DNA of 64,000 nucleotides from Maridesulfovibrio bastinii DSM 16055 (GTDB lineage: Bacteria; Desulfobacterota; Desulfovibrionia; Desulfovibrionales; Desulfovibrionaceae): the NCBI RefSeq assembly GCF_000429985.1, contig NZ_AUCX01000005.1, positions 124,001 through 188,000 of the forward strand, in the 5' to 3' direction. Both the position numbers and the translations under genes were made by a program. Under the pieces are notes generated by a model. That model was not told the origin of the DNA, did no database searches, and was given only the letters and a program-made list of their open reading frames with translations. Below are positions 1-9,023 of this stretch, in pieces; position 1 is the first letter of the stretch; the number at the start of each line of letters is the position of its first letter.

Positions 1-1270
1 ATGTTCTTTTGTTTTTGAAAATGAAGAAAAGATTTTTAAAATTTTATCTTTTGTTGAAGATGTTACTGAATCTAAAAAGTTTGAAAATGAATTGCAGCAG
101 GCGCGGGATGAGGCTCAGCAGGCCAATGAGATAAAGGGGCGTTTTCTGGCAAATATGAGTCACGAATTCAGAACCCCGATGAATGCTATTATCGGTTTAT
201 CTCAATTAATGCTTTCGGGAGACATTGAAGAAGGGCATCGTGATAATCTCAGACTCATAAAAAGTTCAGCAGGAAGTCTGCTGGAGCTTGTTAATGACAT
301 CCTTGATCTTTCCAAAGTGGACTCCGGCTTTTTGAGCCTCCAGACCGAACCTCTTGATCTCAAATTATTTTTAAATGAAATTGTTGACCTGATCTCTATC
401 CCGGCGGCAAAAGAAAATGTTTCACTGAATCTTCAGACCGAGAATCTACCGGAATATATCATTGCAGATGGTATCAGGCTCCGCCAGATAATGATTAATC
501 TCTTGAGTAATGCGGTAAAATTTTCATCCGGCGGAAGCGTTGTTTTTAAAGTTGTTTCAAGTGAAGTTAAAAATTCCAATGAAAAAGTTGAACTGGATTT
601 TGAGATTATTGACGACGGTATCGGATTGCCGGATGAAATGATTAAAAAACTATTCGATCCTTTTGTGCAGGGTTCAGGCGAGATTTATAAAGATTTCGGC
701 GGTACAGGGCTCGGTCTAGCTATATGCAGCAAACTTGTGGAATTGATGAAAGGGCATATTTCAGCTTCGAACAACAGTCTCGGCGGGGCTACTTTTCATG
801 TGGAACTTCCGTTTTCAGTCTACAGATCAAAGCAGGAAGCGCTTGAAGCCGTGCAGCATAATGAGGACTCCATGGTTCTGGAAGATGAACTCAAAAGTCT
901 TAGAGTTTTAATTGCTGATGACTGTAAAATGAACAGGATTGTTCTCAAAAAGATTTTATCCAGATTAGGAATTAAAGATATCCAGTTTGCCGAGGATGGT
1001 CGTGAAGCGATCAATTCATATCTTAAAAATGAATTTAATTTGATTTTTATGGATGTTCAGATGCCGAATCTGGATGGAATTACTGCTGCCGGCGAGATTC
1101 GGCATCAGGATGGTGATATAAAAATTATCGCCCTCACTGGTGATGCTCAGGAAAGTACCTTGCAGAGCTGCCATGATGCGGGAATGAACGGAGCTTTAAC
1201 AAAACCTGTGGACGCCGCAGACCTGATAGATATCATCAGAAAAACCTGCATCAGGAATCAAGAAAATTAA
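1..1270 (+). CDS. Hybrid sensor histidine kinase/response regulator, 5' end outside the window
   Basis: The reading frame is open from base 2, so the gene begins upstream; the TTG at 92 is only an internal codon. The visible protein starts with what looks like the end of a PAS/PAC domain and a coiled-coil linker. A HisKA domain follows with H-box FLANMSHEFRTPMNAI, then a HATPase_c domain with N-box MINLLSNAVKFS, DDGIGLP and GGTGLGLAI, and a C-terminal receiver domain with phospho-acceptor Asp in FMDVQMPNLDG and the conserved Lys in TKPVD. It should autophosphorylate and pass phosphate to its own receiver; the signal is unknown because the input region is missing. No DNA-binding output is present. 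Its 3' end overlaps the convergent GGDEF-EAL gene by 20 bp. Confidence 0.9.
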   Translation, partial: CSFVFENEEKIFKILSFVEDVTESKKFENELQQARDEAQQANEIKGRFLANMSHEFRTPMNAIIGLSQLMLSGDIEEGHRDNLRLIKSSAGSLLELVNDILDLSKVDSGFLSLQTEPLDLKLFLNEIVDLISIPAAKENVSLNLQTENLPEYIIADGIRLRQIMINLLSNAVKFSSGGSVVFKVVSSEVKNSNEKVELDFEIIDDGIGLPDEMIKKLFDPFVQGSGEIYKDFGGTGLGLAICSKLVELMKGHISASNNSLGGATFHVELPFSVYRSKQEALEAVQHNEDSMVLEDELKSLRVLIADDCKMNRIVLKKILSRLGIKDIQFAEDGREAINSYLKNEFNLIFMDVQMPNLDGITAAGEIRHQDGDIKIIALTGDAQESTLQSCHDAGMNGALTKPVDAADLIDIIRKTCIRNQEN

Positions 1271-4200
1271 CACTCAGTAAACTTCTGATTTCTTTTTCCG
1301 GCACCGGCCTGCTTATATAAAATCCCTGCGCGAAGTCACAGTTATTTTCCGCCAGAAAATGGAGCTGATCTTTTGTTTCCACTCCTTCAGCAATGACTTT
1401 GAGCGACATTCCCTCAGCCAGTGAGATTATAGATTTTACAAGTTTTTTACTGGTGAGGTTTTCTTCAGAAATTTCATCTATGAAACTTCTGTCTATTTTT
1501 AAGTAATTGATAGGCAGTTTTTGCAGATATTGCAGAGAAGAATATCCGGTACCGAAATCATCAAGTGAAATATTAATACCGGCCTGTTGAATCTTGCCAA
1601 GCATAGGTGCGGCGGTATGAATATTTTCCATTATGCAGGTTTCAGTTATTTCTACGGTCAGAAGTTCCTGATCGAACTCAATGTCTTCAAGTATGCTGAT
1701 CAGCATGTCAGGAAGTTTGCTGTTTTCAAAATGTTTAGTTGAAAGATTGATTGAAAGACTTATGGGCTCATCAATTTCAGTATTGAGCTGTTTTACTGCA
1801 AGGCACGATTTCACTGCGACAATGCGGTCAAGCTGGATGATGAGATTGCTTTCTTCGGCGACCGGTATAAAGTCATTTGGAGAACGCATTTTACCACTTG
1901 AATCACGCCATCTGGCAAGGGCTTCAAGTTTAGTTATCTTCCCGGTGCTCATGTCTATTATCGGCTGATAATAAACATCGATATCCTGATTTGAAATAGC
2001 CGCCCTGAGTTCCTGTTCTATTTTTACTTTCTGTCTGGTAATTATATCCAGCTCTTTAGTATAAAGACTGTACTTGTTCCTGCCGGATTCTTTTGATCTG
2101 TACATTGCCAGATCGGCATTTTTGATCAGCGTTTCCGGATCAGTTCCATCGGTCGGAAAAATGGAAATACCAATGCTTGCCTGAACATAAATTTCTTTTT
2201 TTTCAATGGTAAAAGGTATGGCCAGCGTTTCAAGAAGCTTGGAAGCTACGTTGGCAAAGGCGGATTCATGGCTGGCATCTTCAATCAGAATTATAAATTC
2301 ATCCCCGCCGAAACGGGCCAGTGTATCCCTTTTTCTCAAGGTTGTGGAAAGTCTCTGGCTGACCTGCCTCAGGATAATATCTCCATGGGTATGGCCCATG
2401 CTGTCATTGATATTTTTAAAGTGATCGAGGTCTATCATAAAAACTCCGATCATTTTCTTTTCGCGCTGGGCGGCTTTGATGGATTGTTCCATTCTGTCCA
2501 TAAGCAGGAAGCGGTTGGGGAGGCTGGTCAGACTATCGTGAAAAGTCTGATAACTAAGTTTGCGTGAAGCTTCCTTCTGAGTTGTTATATCGAGTAGTGA
2601 TGCAATGCTGTTAGTTCCGTCAGGCATCATCCCCACAGTCATCTGAATATATCTGATGCGTTGTTCACCATCTATGAGTCTGGCTTCATAGCTTCTGGGA
2701 GCGAGTGATTCTTCCTTGCGGCGAAGATGATGGTAGACTTTCATTCTTTCGACATCTTCGGGGTGGAAAAATCTGGACCATTTCATTTTGCCTTCAATTT
2801 TTTTCCGGCTTAAACCGGACATTGTCGCAAATTCACGGTTGGCCAGAATAATTAGTTCGTTTTCATCAATCATTAAACAGGCTGTGCCTGTATTTCTGAA
2901 TATCGTTTTATAAGTCCTTTCAGACAGTTTCAGTGATTTCTGGGTTTCAAGAAGGTCTGAAATATCTGTTATGGTTACCAGAATAAGTTCCTTCCCATCC
3001 TGAGTCACCTTTGAAAGACTGTTCATTGTTGCTATCGATTCGTCATTTACTCCTTTGAACGAGCAGAGCTGGGAGACTTTTTCAGTTAAATCAATTTCTG
3101 AGCCGCAAGTGGCATCAAGGCTGTCCCCTATTTGGTATCCTGTAATCTCAATAGCTTTATTGTTTAAAAGCAGTATGTTACGCTCTTCAGGATCAATCAG
3201 CATTATACCTGATTCGATAGAGTTAATTACTGTGTTCAAAAAGGCTCTGTTCTCATGAAGAGCGCTGGCAGCTGTTATAATCGAGGATGAAAGAGCAGAT
3301 ATTTCATCATGCTGATCCATTTTAATTTTTTTGATGATACTTTTATCTTCGTTCCTTGATTTTCCCAGTTGGCTTATAAGTCGCGTGAGAACAGAAATCC
3401 TGCGCAAAAATAATTTTTCGAAAACAAACATGACGGCTAGAACTGCTGCCATGCCGAAAAATATTAATAATATCTCGTTAAGTTCTATGGCTTTCTTGCC
3501 GTTATGAAGGATATTGAGTTTGTTTCTGGTGCGTAGGAGTACTCCACCTTTCCGGGTGGCATCTGGAAGAAAAGAATATCCTGCTATTTCGTCTGAGTTG
3601 ATTTTCAACAGGGCAGAGCGGGGGAAATCAGGTTTTTGGATGAGATCTTGAATAATTTTTTTCTTTTCAGGGTTTGCTCTGATTATCTGAGGTATTTTAA
3701 TGAGATCAAGGCTTATATCGGGATCAAACAGCAGTTGTTCAGTAAACTGGTCATCTATCGCTCTGGCCATGACAAAGATTCCTCTGGAATCTTTCATGCG
3801 CTGACTGTCAGTGATTCGATGGTAATTTATTACGTATAGCTGACCGGAAGCCCAGCTTAATTCCGTTCCGGTTAGCCCTTTATTTTTATTAATCTGGAGC
3901 AGGTAGTACTGTAAGTTTTTAAGTATTTCGCTGTCGGCATGAACAAGCTTTGCGGATTTGCCGTCATATTGTCCGGACCAGATAACCTTGCCGTTTTTAT
4001 CGGCAATTATAATGCATGAAATATTTTGATTTTTGAAAGTTTCAATTCCAAGATTTGATTTTATATAATCAGGATTGTCATCTAAAACAAAAGCATAGGT
4101 ATCGTCCCATGCCGCAAGATCAAGAATTTTTTGGGAGAATGAGTCCAGCTTTGAATCAAGTACAGCTCTTGCCCGGATAATGTTTTTTAACGCTACTTTT

Positions 4201-4316
4201 TTTTCTATGGTTTTAAATTTATTAATGAAGACGTAATGAGATGACAGCGTTACCATTGCAACGAACAGTAAAAAAGAAACGGCAAGAATTATAAAAGTTT
4301 TTTTTCTTAATGACAT
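1251..4316 (-). CDS. Membrane-bound CHASE4-PAS-GGDEF-EAL protein (cyclic-di-GMP turnover)
   Basis: A 1021-residue protein with an N-terminal membrane segment (about 7-27) and an extracytoplasmic CHASE4-type sensor containing AAWDDTYAF. A second membrane segment follows near 280-300, then two PAS-like regions (about 360-590), a GGDEF domain (about 600-760) with intact ARFGGDEF, and an EAL domain (about 765-1010) with LEALARW and DDFGTGYSSL. Both catalytic signatures look intact, so it could make or degrade c-di-GMP; the sequence does not say which dominates. The upstream neighbour in this cluster is a histidine kinase, consistent with a signalling locus. It is monocistronic, and its 3' end overlaps the convergent kinase gene. 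Confidence 0.9.
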   Translation of the reverse strand: MSLRKKTFIILAVSFLLFVAMVTLSSHYVFINKFKTIEKKVALKNIIRARAVLDSKLDSFSQKILDLAAWDDTYAFVLDDNPDYIKSNLGIETFKNQNISCIIIADKNGKVIWSGQYDGKSAKLVHADSEILKNLQYYLLQINKNKGLTGTELSWASGQLYVINYHRITDSQRMKDSRGIFVMARAIDDQFTEQLLFDPDISLDLIKIPQIIRANPEKKKIIQDLIQKPDFPRSALLKINSDEIAGYSFLPDATRKGGVLLRTRNKLNILHNGKKAIELNEILLIFFGMAAVLAVMFVFEKLFLRRISVLTRLISQLGKSRNEDKSIIKKIKMDQHDEISALSSSIITAASALHENRAFLNTVINSIESGIMLIDPEERNILLLNNKAIEITGYQIGDSLDATCGSEIDLTEKVSQLCSFKGVNDESIATMNSLSKVTQDGKELILVTITDISDLLETQKSLKLSERTYKTIFRNTGTACLMIDENELIILANREFATMSGLSRKKIEGKMKWSRFFHPEDVERMKVYHHLRRKEESLAPRSYEARLIDGEQRIRYIQMTVGMMPDGTNSIASLLDITTQKEASRKLSYQTFHDSLTSLPNRFLLMDRMEQSIKAAQREKKMIGVFMIDLDHFKNINDSMGHTHGDIILRQVSQRLSTTLRKRDTLARFGGDEFIILIEDASHESAFANVASKLLETLAIPFTIEKKEIYVQASIGISIFPTDGTDPETLIKNADLAMYRSKESGRNKYSLYTKELDIITRQKVKIEQELRAAISNQDIDVYYQPIIDMSTGKITKLEALARWRDSSGKMRSPNDFIPVAEESNLIIQLDRIVAVKSCLAVKQLNTEIDEPISLSINLSTKHFENSKLPDMLISILEDIEFDQELLTVEITETCIMENIHTAAPMLGKIQQAGINISLDDFGTGYSSLQYLQKLPINYLKIDRSFIDEISEENLTSKKLVKSIISLAEGMSLKVIAEGVETKDQLHFLAENNCDFAQGFYISRPVPEKEIRSLLSVNFLDS

Positions 4317-4496
4317 GGATATGTCTGCCTGAGATCCTTCTGCTTCTGGTTTAGCGAAGTTTATAAAGTGGTATAATTATATTCATTTTGATTATAATAG
4401 TATATTATTAGATTCGATTTAGTAAGTTAAAATATATTTTATTTTTGTTGATATATTAATTGTTGTTTGTCAATTCAAATAGTTAGAAGACTCTCT

Positions 4497-4997
4497 ATGA
4501 TTAAAGGAATCGTCACTTTTTATTCGGACTGCTTCAGATCGTCCCCCCTGCCGCATATTGTGCTAGTGTTCTGCCTCGTTTGCGCTTTCTGCATGTTGCT
4601 GTATTCAATTGAATTATACCTTGCAGAGCGTCATATAACTCTGACTTTTACAGGGGCGGTACTTTTGGGACTATTGTGTGGAGCATGTTTTTCGGTGGCA
4701 GATATCATTGCCAGATATCGAGAATACAGAAGAATAAGAAAAATTTTGCGACAACGCGGATTTCACCACAGGGTTTTTAATACTGTTGCCGCATCAAGAT
4801 GTCAGCGAGACGCTGCAATGCTGGCTGCAAAACAGACCGGACACAAGCTCAAAGCCAGTGAATTTTATTATAAGCTCGGGTATCGCTGGTATCATTTATT
4901 GCCTGATGCCGTGCTGCAAAGGCCGTGGATTATTTTTCGCTTTGAATTTCTGGCCAAAGCTTTCCTTCCCGGTAAAAAGCCTGACGAATTATGGTAA
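4497..4997 (+). CDS. Small membrane protein of unknown function
   Basis: I do not recognise this family. From the ATG at 4497 the protein is 166 residues. Two hydrophobic segments lie near residues 20-40 and 50-70, followed by a basic cytoplasmic-looking region (YREYRRIRKILRQRG) and a C-terminal part rich in Tyr, Trp and Phe (YYKLGYRWYHLLPDAVL). A TTG at 4467 would add ten residues, but the ATG start gives the hydrophobic pattern expected of a membrane anchor. It stands alone, divergent from the CHASE4 protein, and ends in a strong terminator. The C-terminal stretch may be a soluble domain. Confidence 0.65.
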   Translation: MIKGIVTFYSDCFRSSPLPHIVLVFCLVCAFCMLLYSIELYLAERHITLTFTGAVLLGLLCGACFSVADIIARYREYRRIRKILRQRGFHHRVFNTVAASRCQRDAAMLAAKQTGHKLKASEFYYKLGYRWYHLLPDAVLQRPWIIFRFEFLAKAFLPGKKPDELW

Positions 4998-5034
4998 AAA
5001 TCCCCCCGGCCTGAATACAGAGCGGGGGGATTTT
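4997..5034 (+). terminator. Rho-independent terminator between convergent genes
   Basis: Inverted repeat AAAATCCCCCC / GGGGGGATTTT (4997-5007 with 5024-5034) around a 16-nt loop directly after the stop codon of the small membrane protein. The A and T flanks make it usable in both directions, so it may also serve the convergent nitroreductase gene. Confidence 0.85.
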
Positions 5035-5095
5035 GCACACAAAAGCTGTGAATAATTTTTAGATTTGATTCGCAGCTGAATTTTTAAGGCTGTTA

Positions 5096-5944
5096 TTATA
5101 TTTTGAAAACTAAAGCTGAACCTTTCTGTTCTGGTTCAAGGACAGGTCTTGGAGGAATGTTGAAGTATTTGACGGCAGGTTTTCCCATAAGCAGTGATGC
5201 ATGGACCATGTTGTCTGCTTCAACCCCAAGGAAGTCACAAATCGGCTGACTGTGCTGTGCGGCAAAAGTTACATATCCGGCCCAGCATGCCCCGATGTTT
5301 TCGGCATGGGCCGCAAGTTCCAGATGACTGGCTGATATTATTGCATCACTTGCAGGCGTAATGCCGGCCAGTGGTGACCAGGCTACAGCTATCGCCGGAG
5401 CATTGCGACAGATAATGTCATTACCTGCTTTGCATGAGCGAACGATACCTTTGAGAAAAAGTTTACGGGCCAGAGCTTTATCCGACTCCAGAGTCTCTTC
5501 CATCCAGTCGATAACCATTGCTGTCAGCTTTTCCATTTCTGCTTTGGAATTTAATACCGACCATGAAACAGGGCGGGCATTATGACCTGAGGGAGCGTAA
5601 GAACATATGTTTATAAGTTCTGAAATTTTATCCTGATCAATGGCTTCCTGTTTGAATTTGCGCACTGATCTTCTGGTCTTGAGAAATAGTTCAGCTTCAG
5701 CGGCTGAAATCAGCTCTTTTCTTTTGAAAGGTATACCCTTGCTGTCATCAAATGCTGTCAGTGATATCGCATTGGCCGGACAGATGGCGACACAATGTCC
5801 GCAGTTAATACAGAAGCGGCCTTTAGGGCCTGAAACGGATGGAACTCCATTTTCATCTTTTATTTCTAATACGTTGAGCGGACATTCATTTACGCACAGG
5901 TTGTCATGCCTGCACAGCTCTGAATCAATTTTAACTGGGATCAT
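5096..5944 (-). CDS. Ferredoxin-nitroreductase fusion protein
   Basis: A 282-residue protein. The first ~65 residues form a 2[4Fe-4S] ferredoxin domain: CRHDNLCVNECP supplies a variant first cluster motif and CINCGHCVAICP a classical CxxCxxCxxxCP. Residues ~85-270 are a nitroreductase-family FMN domain, beginning with the typical LKTRRSVRKF and containing YAPSGHNARPVSW. Members with this architecture are common in anaerobes and are thought to move electrons from the iron-sulfur centres to FMN; the substrate is unknown. It is a single gene flanked by convergent and non-coding sequence. The fused ferredoxin suggests that reduced ferredoxin rather than NAD(P)H is the donor; this is inference. 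Confidence 0.88.
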   Translation of the reverse strand: MIPVKIDSELCRHDNLCVNECPLNVLEIKDENGVPSVSGPKGRFCINCGHCVAICPANAISLTAFDDSKGIPFKRKELISAAEAELFLKTRRSVRKFKQEAIDQDKISELINICSYAPSGHNARPVSWSVLNSKAEMEKLTAMVIDWMEETLESDKALARKLFLKGIVRSCKAGNDIICRNAPAIAVAWSPLAGITPASDAIISASHLELAAHAENIGACWAGYVTFAAQHSQPICDFLGVEADNMVHASLLMGKPAVKYFNIPPRPVLEPEQKGSALVFKI

Positions 5945-6267
5945 GGATTTAATTATGTTCCTTTTTTATGGTTTCCGTGCTGTTTTTAATTATTTCCATC
6001 ATGTTAGCTTTTTCCTGAAGCTGTGCAAGCCCGGTAAAAGATTATTCTGGAGATAGTGACGGCACTGAAAGTATAATTGCGGTTTGTTTTTATAGAAAAT
6101 TGCAGAAGATCAGGTTAATCCTCGCAATTTGTTATTATTTTCAATTCTATCTGACATGATACCGCATGGAATGAAAATTATTATATCAGCTCATTTATAG
6201 TGAAGCCGCTCTTCAGGATCACCGGTACAGCTCCTTTTTTCGGGCTTAACAAAAGAAATTAAATAAT
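5945..6267. other. Intergenic region upstream of the nitroreductase
   Basis: AT-rich sequence between the nitroreductase start and the terminator of the GAK cluster. It must hold the nitroreductase promoter on the minus strand. I see no convincing -35/-10 pair, no RNA gene and no ORF with coding character. Confidence 0.4.
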
Positions 6268-6306
6268 AAAATCATGGAAATCCGGGTAACGGGTTTCCAT
6301 GATTTT
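6268..6306 (-). terminator. Terminator of the GAK gene cluster
   Basis: Near-perfect 17-bp stem, AAAATCATGGAAATCCG (6268-6284) with 6290-6306, around a 5-nt loop, followed on the minus strand by a T-rich tract. It lies 34 bp past the last gene of the GAK operon and marks its 3' end. Confidence 0.88.
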
Positions 6307-6340
6307 GAGTTGGGATTGAAAGTTGTAGCCAGGATATCTT

Positions 6341-6658
6341 CTAATCGTCAGAAGCGTTGTTTTCTTCCTGAAAATGGTCTTTACAATCCATATTTTCAGT
6401 AGAACTTATAATCAGCTGATCGCTTTGAACTTCCGGCTCTTTCCAGGAAATTTCCATTGAGAATTTGCCTTTGTCTTTTTTATCGCGGGCTTTTATCTCA
6501 ATTTCGATAGTTTCAGAAGGGGTAAGGGTTATAGCCTCAGCGCCTTTCTGAACAACAATTGTACCAGATTTGAAGCTTTCAAGAAGAGCTTCCAGATATG
6601 AAACCGCTTCTTTAAATTCAAGAGTCTGCTTGAATTCCAGTTTGTTTCCTTTGCTCAT
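6341..6658 (-). CDS. Amphi-Trp domain protein (GAK system)
   Basis: A 105-residue soluble acidic protein. I chose the ATG at 6658 because AAGGAG lies five bases upstream; an upstream start would add MQGVK. The core (about residues 8-80) matches the amphi-Trp pattern: an amphipathic helix (FKEAVSYLEALLESFKSG), strands with TLTPSETIEIEIKA and the terminal strand FSMEISWKE that holds the conserved Trp. As I recall, TIGRFAM groups such proteins with an ATP-grasp enzyme and a kinase as the 'GAK' system (Grasp, Amphi-Trp, Kinase). No catalytic residues are apparent, so a carrier, scaffold or substrate role is more likely than an enzyme. It is the last gene of the operon; a paralogue lies at 11566. 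Confidence 0.85.
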   Translation of the reverse strand: MSKGNKLEFKQTLEFKEAVSYLEALLESFKSGTIVVQKGAEAITLTPSETIEIEIKARDKKDKGKFSMEISWKEPEVQSDQLIISSTENMDCKDHFQEENNASDD

Positions 6659-6692
6659 TTTAACTCCTTGCATGAGACTTTTACCGGTTATA

Positions 6693-7880
6693 TCAGGTCA
6701 GGGAAAGCAGAGCGTGAGCCAGCAGTGTTGAATCAATATAAGGAGAGCTGTCCTTAGTGATCAACCTACAGTCTATTACTCTGATTCCGTCAATTTCAAT
6801 TTCCTCTTTGTTCACCCCTCCGGGATAAATTCCATTCTCAGAATCCAGAAGAACGAAGTTAAGAACATCTTTGGCTCTTATTTTTTCAGGATTATCTTTT
6901 TTCAGGTAATACAAAAGTCTTGTTATCTGATTTTTCAGCGACAGTCCTTTCAGTTCCGGATCATTGCCGGTGTTGGGGATATAAATTTTGGGGCATCCAT
7001 TCTGGCTGACCGCTGTTCCTACGCCTTTGGGCAGCAGGTTTGCTATGACACTGGAATAGAAACTGCCAAGAGGGTAGCAGATTATTTCAGCACTTTTTAT
7101 AAGTTCTTTAAGTTTATTGCGTATTTCAACCATGCATGGTTTCGGATCACTAAGGGTTTTTGCCAGCCACATTTTTTTAATAGGCGATTTAATGGGGCCG
7201 GTTTCTTTACCTGTCAGCAGGTGCTGGCCGACAATAATATTGCCGTCTTCAAGCTCTGCGGCAAGATGCATATCCTTATTAATCGTCGGGCGAACTATTC
7301 CCCGCACTTCGACCAGTTTTGAAAAAATATATATAACCGGGTCCAGATGCCTTCTGTTTGTGAGGTAGCCTGCCGTCAGTATTATATTGCCAATGCTTGC
7401 TCCGCGCAGATCAAAATCTCCCATTATGGATATGAATTCGAGAAAATGATTGCGGATAATTTTGCGCATGGGAGCCGTTATGGTACAGGTCAGTCTGTGC
7501 CTTCCTGAGGCTAGAAGTTCCAGCTCGGCCCGCAGTTCTTCTTTATTCATGTCTTTGGGAAGACGATAGGCGAAGAGTTCGAATATTTCAGGATTACCAA
7601 GAATACTTTTATCGGCAAGAGCCATCAGTCTGTTACGAATGTCGCCAACTGCAAGCATGCTGAACTGTTTACGGATTGTGGCCGAACTTCCGCCAGAGTC
7701 AAACGGGGTTATTATATGGATTGAATTGTAGGTATATTGGGTAAGCTCTTCAGATACATCTCTTAATGCTGTTCCTCCGCTGAAAAAGAGTATTCCCGGT
7801 CCCAGATCAGGAGTTCGGCGGTATCTTTCCAGTTTTATCGGGTCCGGCACTGTTGCCTGTTTTTCAATTTTGATTTTCAT
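6693..7880 (-). CDS. CofD-related protein, GAK system
   Basis: A 395-residue protein of the CofD/YvcK superfamily (2-phospho-L-lactate transferase fold). Motifs seen: nucleotide/phosphate-binding FFSGGTALRDVS (~33-44), ITPFDSGGSSATIRKQF (~58-74) with GDIRNRLMALAD just after it, the central NIILTAGYLTNRRHLDP (~164), and the C-terminal CYPLGSFYSSVIANLLPKGV. CofD transfers a phospholactyl group to deazaflavin Fo, while YvcK relatives bind UDP-sugars. No F420 genes are nearby, so the substrate here is open. It lies 34 bp upstream of the amphi-Trp gene and 64 bp downstream of the kinase gene, in one operon. AAGGCG precedes the ATG. Confidence 0.87.
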   Translation of the reverse strand: MKIKIEKQATVPDPIKLERYRRTPDLGPGILFFSGGTALRDVSEELTQYTYNSIHIITPFDSGGSSATIRKQFSMLAVGDIRNRLMALADKSILGNPEIFELFAYRLPKDMNKEELRAELELLASGRHRLTCTITAPMRKIIRNHFLEFISIMGDFDLRGASIGNIILTAGYLTNRRHLDPVIYIFSKLVEVRGIVRPTINKDMHLAAELEDGNIIVGQHLLTGKETGPIKSPIKKMWLAKTLSDPKPCMVEIRNKLKELIKSAEIICYPLGSFYSSVIANLLPKGVGTAVSQNGCPKIYIPNTGNDPELKGLSLKNQITRLLYYLKKDNPEKIRAKDVLNFVLLDSENGIYPGGVNKEEIEIDGIRVIDCRLITKDSSPYIDSTLLAHALLSLT

Positions 7881-7944
7881 AACTACGCCTTTTAAATTGC
7901 TGCCGAATCCTGATTAAATCTAAATTTTCAACTGCTCGGAATTT

Positions 7945-9021
7945 TTATCCGTTGAGATCTCCGGTTTTTAAAAAATCAAGGCAGGCATTTGCAGCCAGTT
8001 CAAAATCAACACCGCCACATATTTCAATAATGGTTGTTTCAGAAAGAAGCTCAGTATAAGCCGCAATATCCGGGTCATTTTGTTTTTCGTCACTGTCAGG
8101 AAGATAAAAAAGTCCTGTCGATTTCATAAATGCCGGTAACAGATCCTGACGGTCAGCTGGATTCACTATGTTTATTACGGTTGTTTTTTCCTCTCTGTTC
8201 CAGTTCAGAATGACAAGACCGTTCATGGGAGCACTCAGGTGAAATTTATTTTCACCGTAACACTGGTCAATAAGTGCGTCATATTTATGTTCCAGATTCC
8301 AGAGTTCATCAGGGGGCAGAGTCAGAAATTTTTCCCTTTCACTGTCTTTCAGCACACAATGCAGATCAGGGTTGTTGAGAGCTGTTCCCGGATTTATGCG
8401 CGGCTGCTTGGCCACTCCGTAAAATGTCAGCCCTTTATCAGCTTTATCAACCATCACTCTGTCATTGCTGATGAAATTTGTTCCAAGGCTCATGAGGTGC
8501 AGAGCCAGTGTTGATTTTCCCATTCCTGAAAAACCGGCAAGGGCAATTCCTCTGCCGTCAAGTTCAACTCCGGCGGCATGGCCTAGAAAACATCCTTTAT
8601 TAAGCATGTATTCAATAAAGCGGTTGTTAATGAAGTTGATAACCTGATTGGAATTTTCCAGACATGGACCTATGGCTGCGTTTTCACCATTACCGAAAAC
8701 AAAAATCATTCCTGTCAGTCTTTTGTAGACAATTCGGCCGTCTTCAAGGTCAAAAAATTCTTCTTTTATTTTTGTTTTTCCCGGATCAGGCTGTTTGACG
8801 GTATATTCAATGCCGAGGTCCTGCGGTGGACATTCATGGGCCGTGATAAGAATGTCAGCTTTTTTGACTGTAATGAATTCTTTGAAATAATCAGCCAGCT
8901 CTTCCTGCAATTCTCTGGTATTTACCTGTACTTCAATTACGCAGCCGTCAAAATCAATATTTAATCCGAAGTGAGCTGGATATTTTTCACGGTAATTATT
9001 TATAATATCTTTTCTTTTCAT
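7945..9021 (-). CDS. HprK-related kinase B (GAK system)
   Basis: A 358-residue protein with an HprK-like kinase core. The Walker A motif GFSGMGKST is at residues 163-171, followed by the capping FISNDRVMVD (~183-192), as in HPr kinase/phosphorylase. The N-terminal ~140 residues are a separate domain lacking the HprK sensor signature; the C-terminal ~100 residues are acidic. HPr kinase phosphorylates a serine in HPr with ATP; HprK-related proteins of this type occur away from HPr and their target is unknown. Only two bases separate it from the ATP-grasp gene, so the two are almost certainly co-translated. The amphi-Trp proteins are attractive targets; that is inference. Confidence 0.87.
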   Translation of the reverse strand: MKRKDIINNYREKYPAHFGLNIDFDGCVIEVQVNTRELQEELADYFKEFITVKKADILITAHECPPQDLGIEYTVKQPDPGKTKIKEEFFDLEDGRIVYKRLTGMIFVFGNGENAAIGPCLENSNQVINFINNRFIEYMLNKGCFLGHAAGVELDGRGIALAGFSGMGKSTLALHLMSLGTNFISNDRVMVDKADKGLTFYGVAKQPRINPGTALNNPDLHCVLKDSEREKFLTLPPDELWNLEHKYDALIDQCYGENKFHLSAPMNGLVILNWNREEKTTVINIVNPADRQDLLPAFMKSTGLFYLPDSDEKQNDPDIAAYTELLSETTIIEICGGVDFELAANACLDFLKTGDLNG

Positions 9022-9023
9022 TT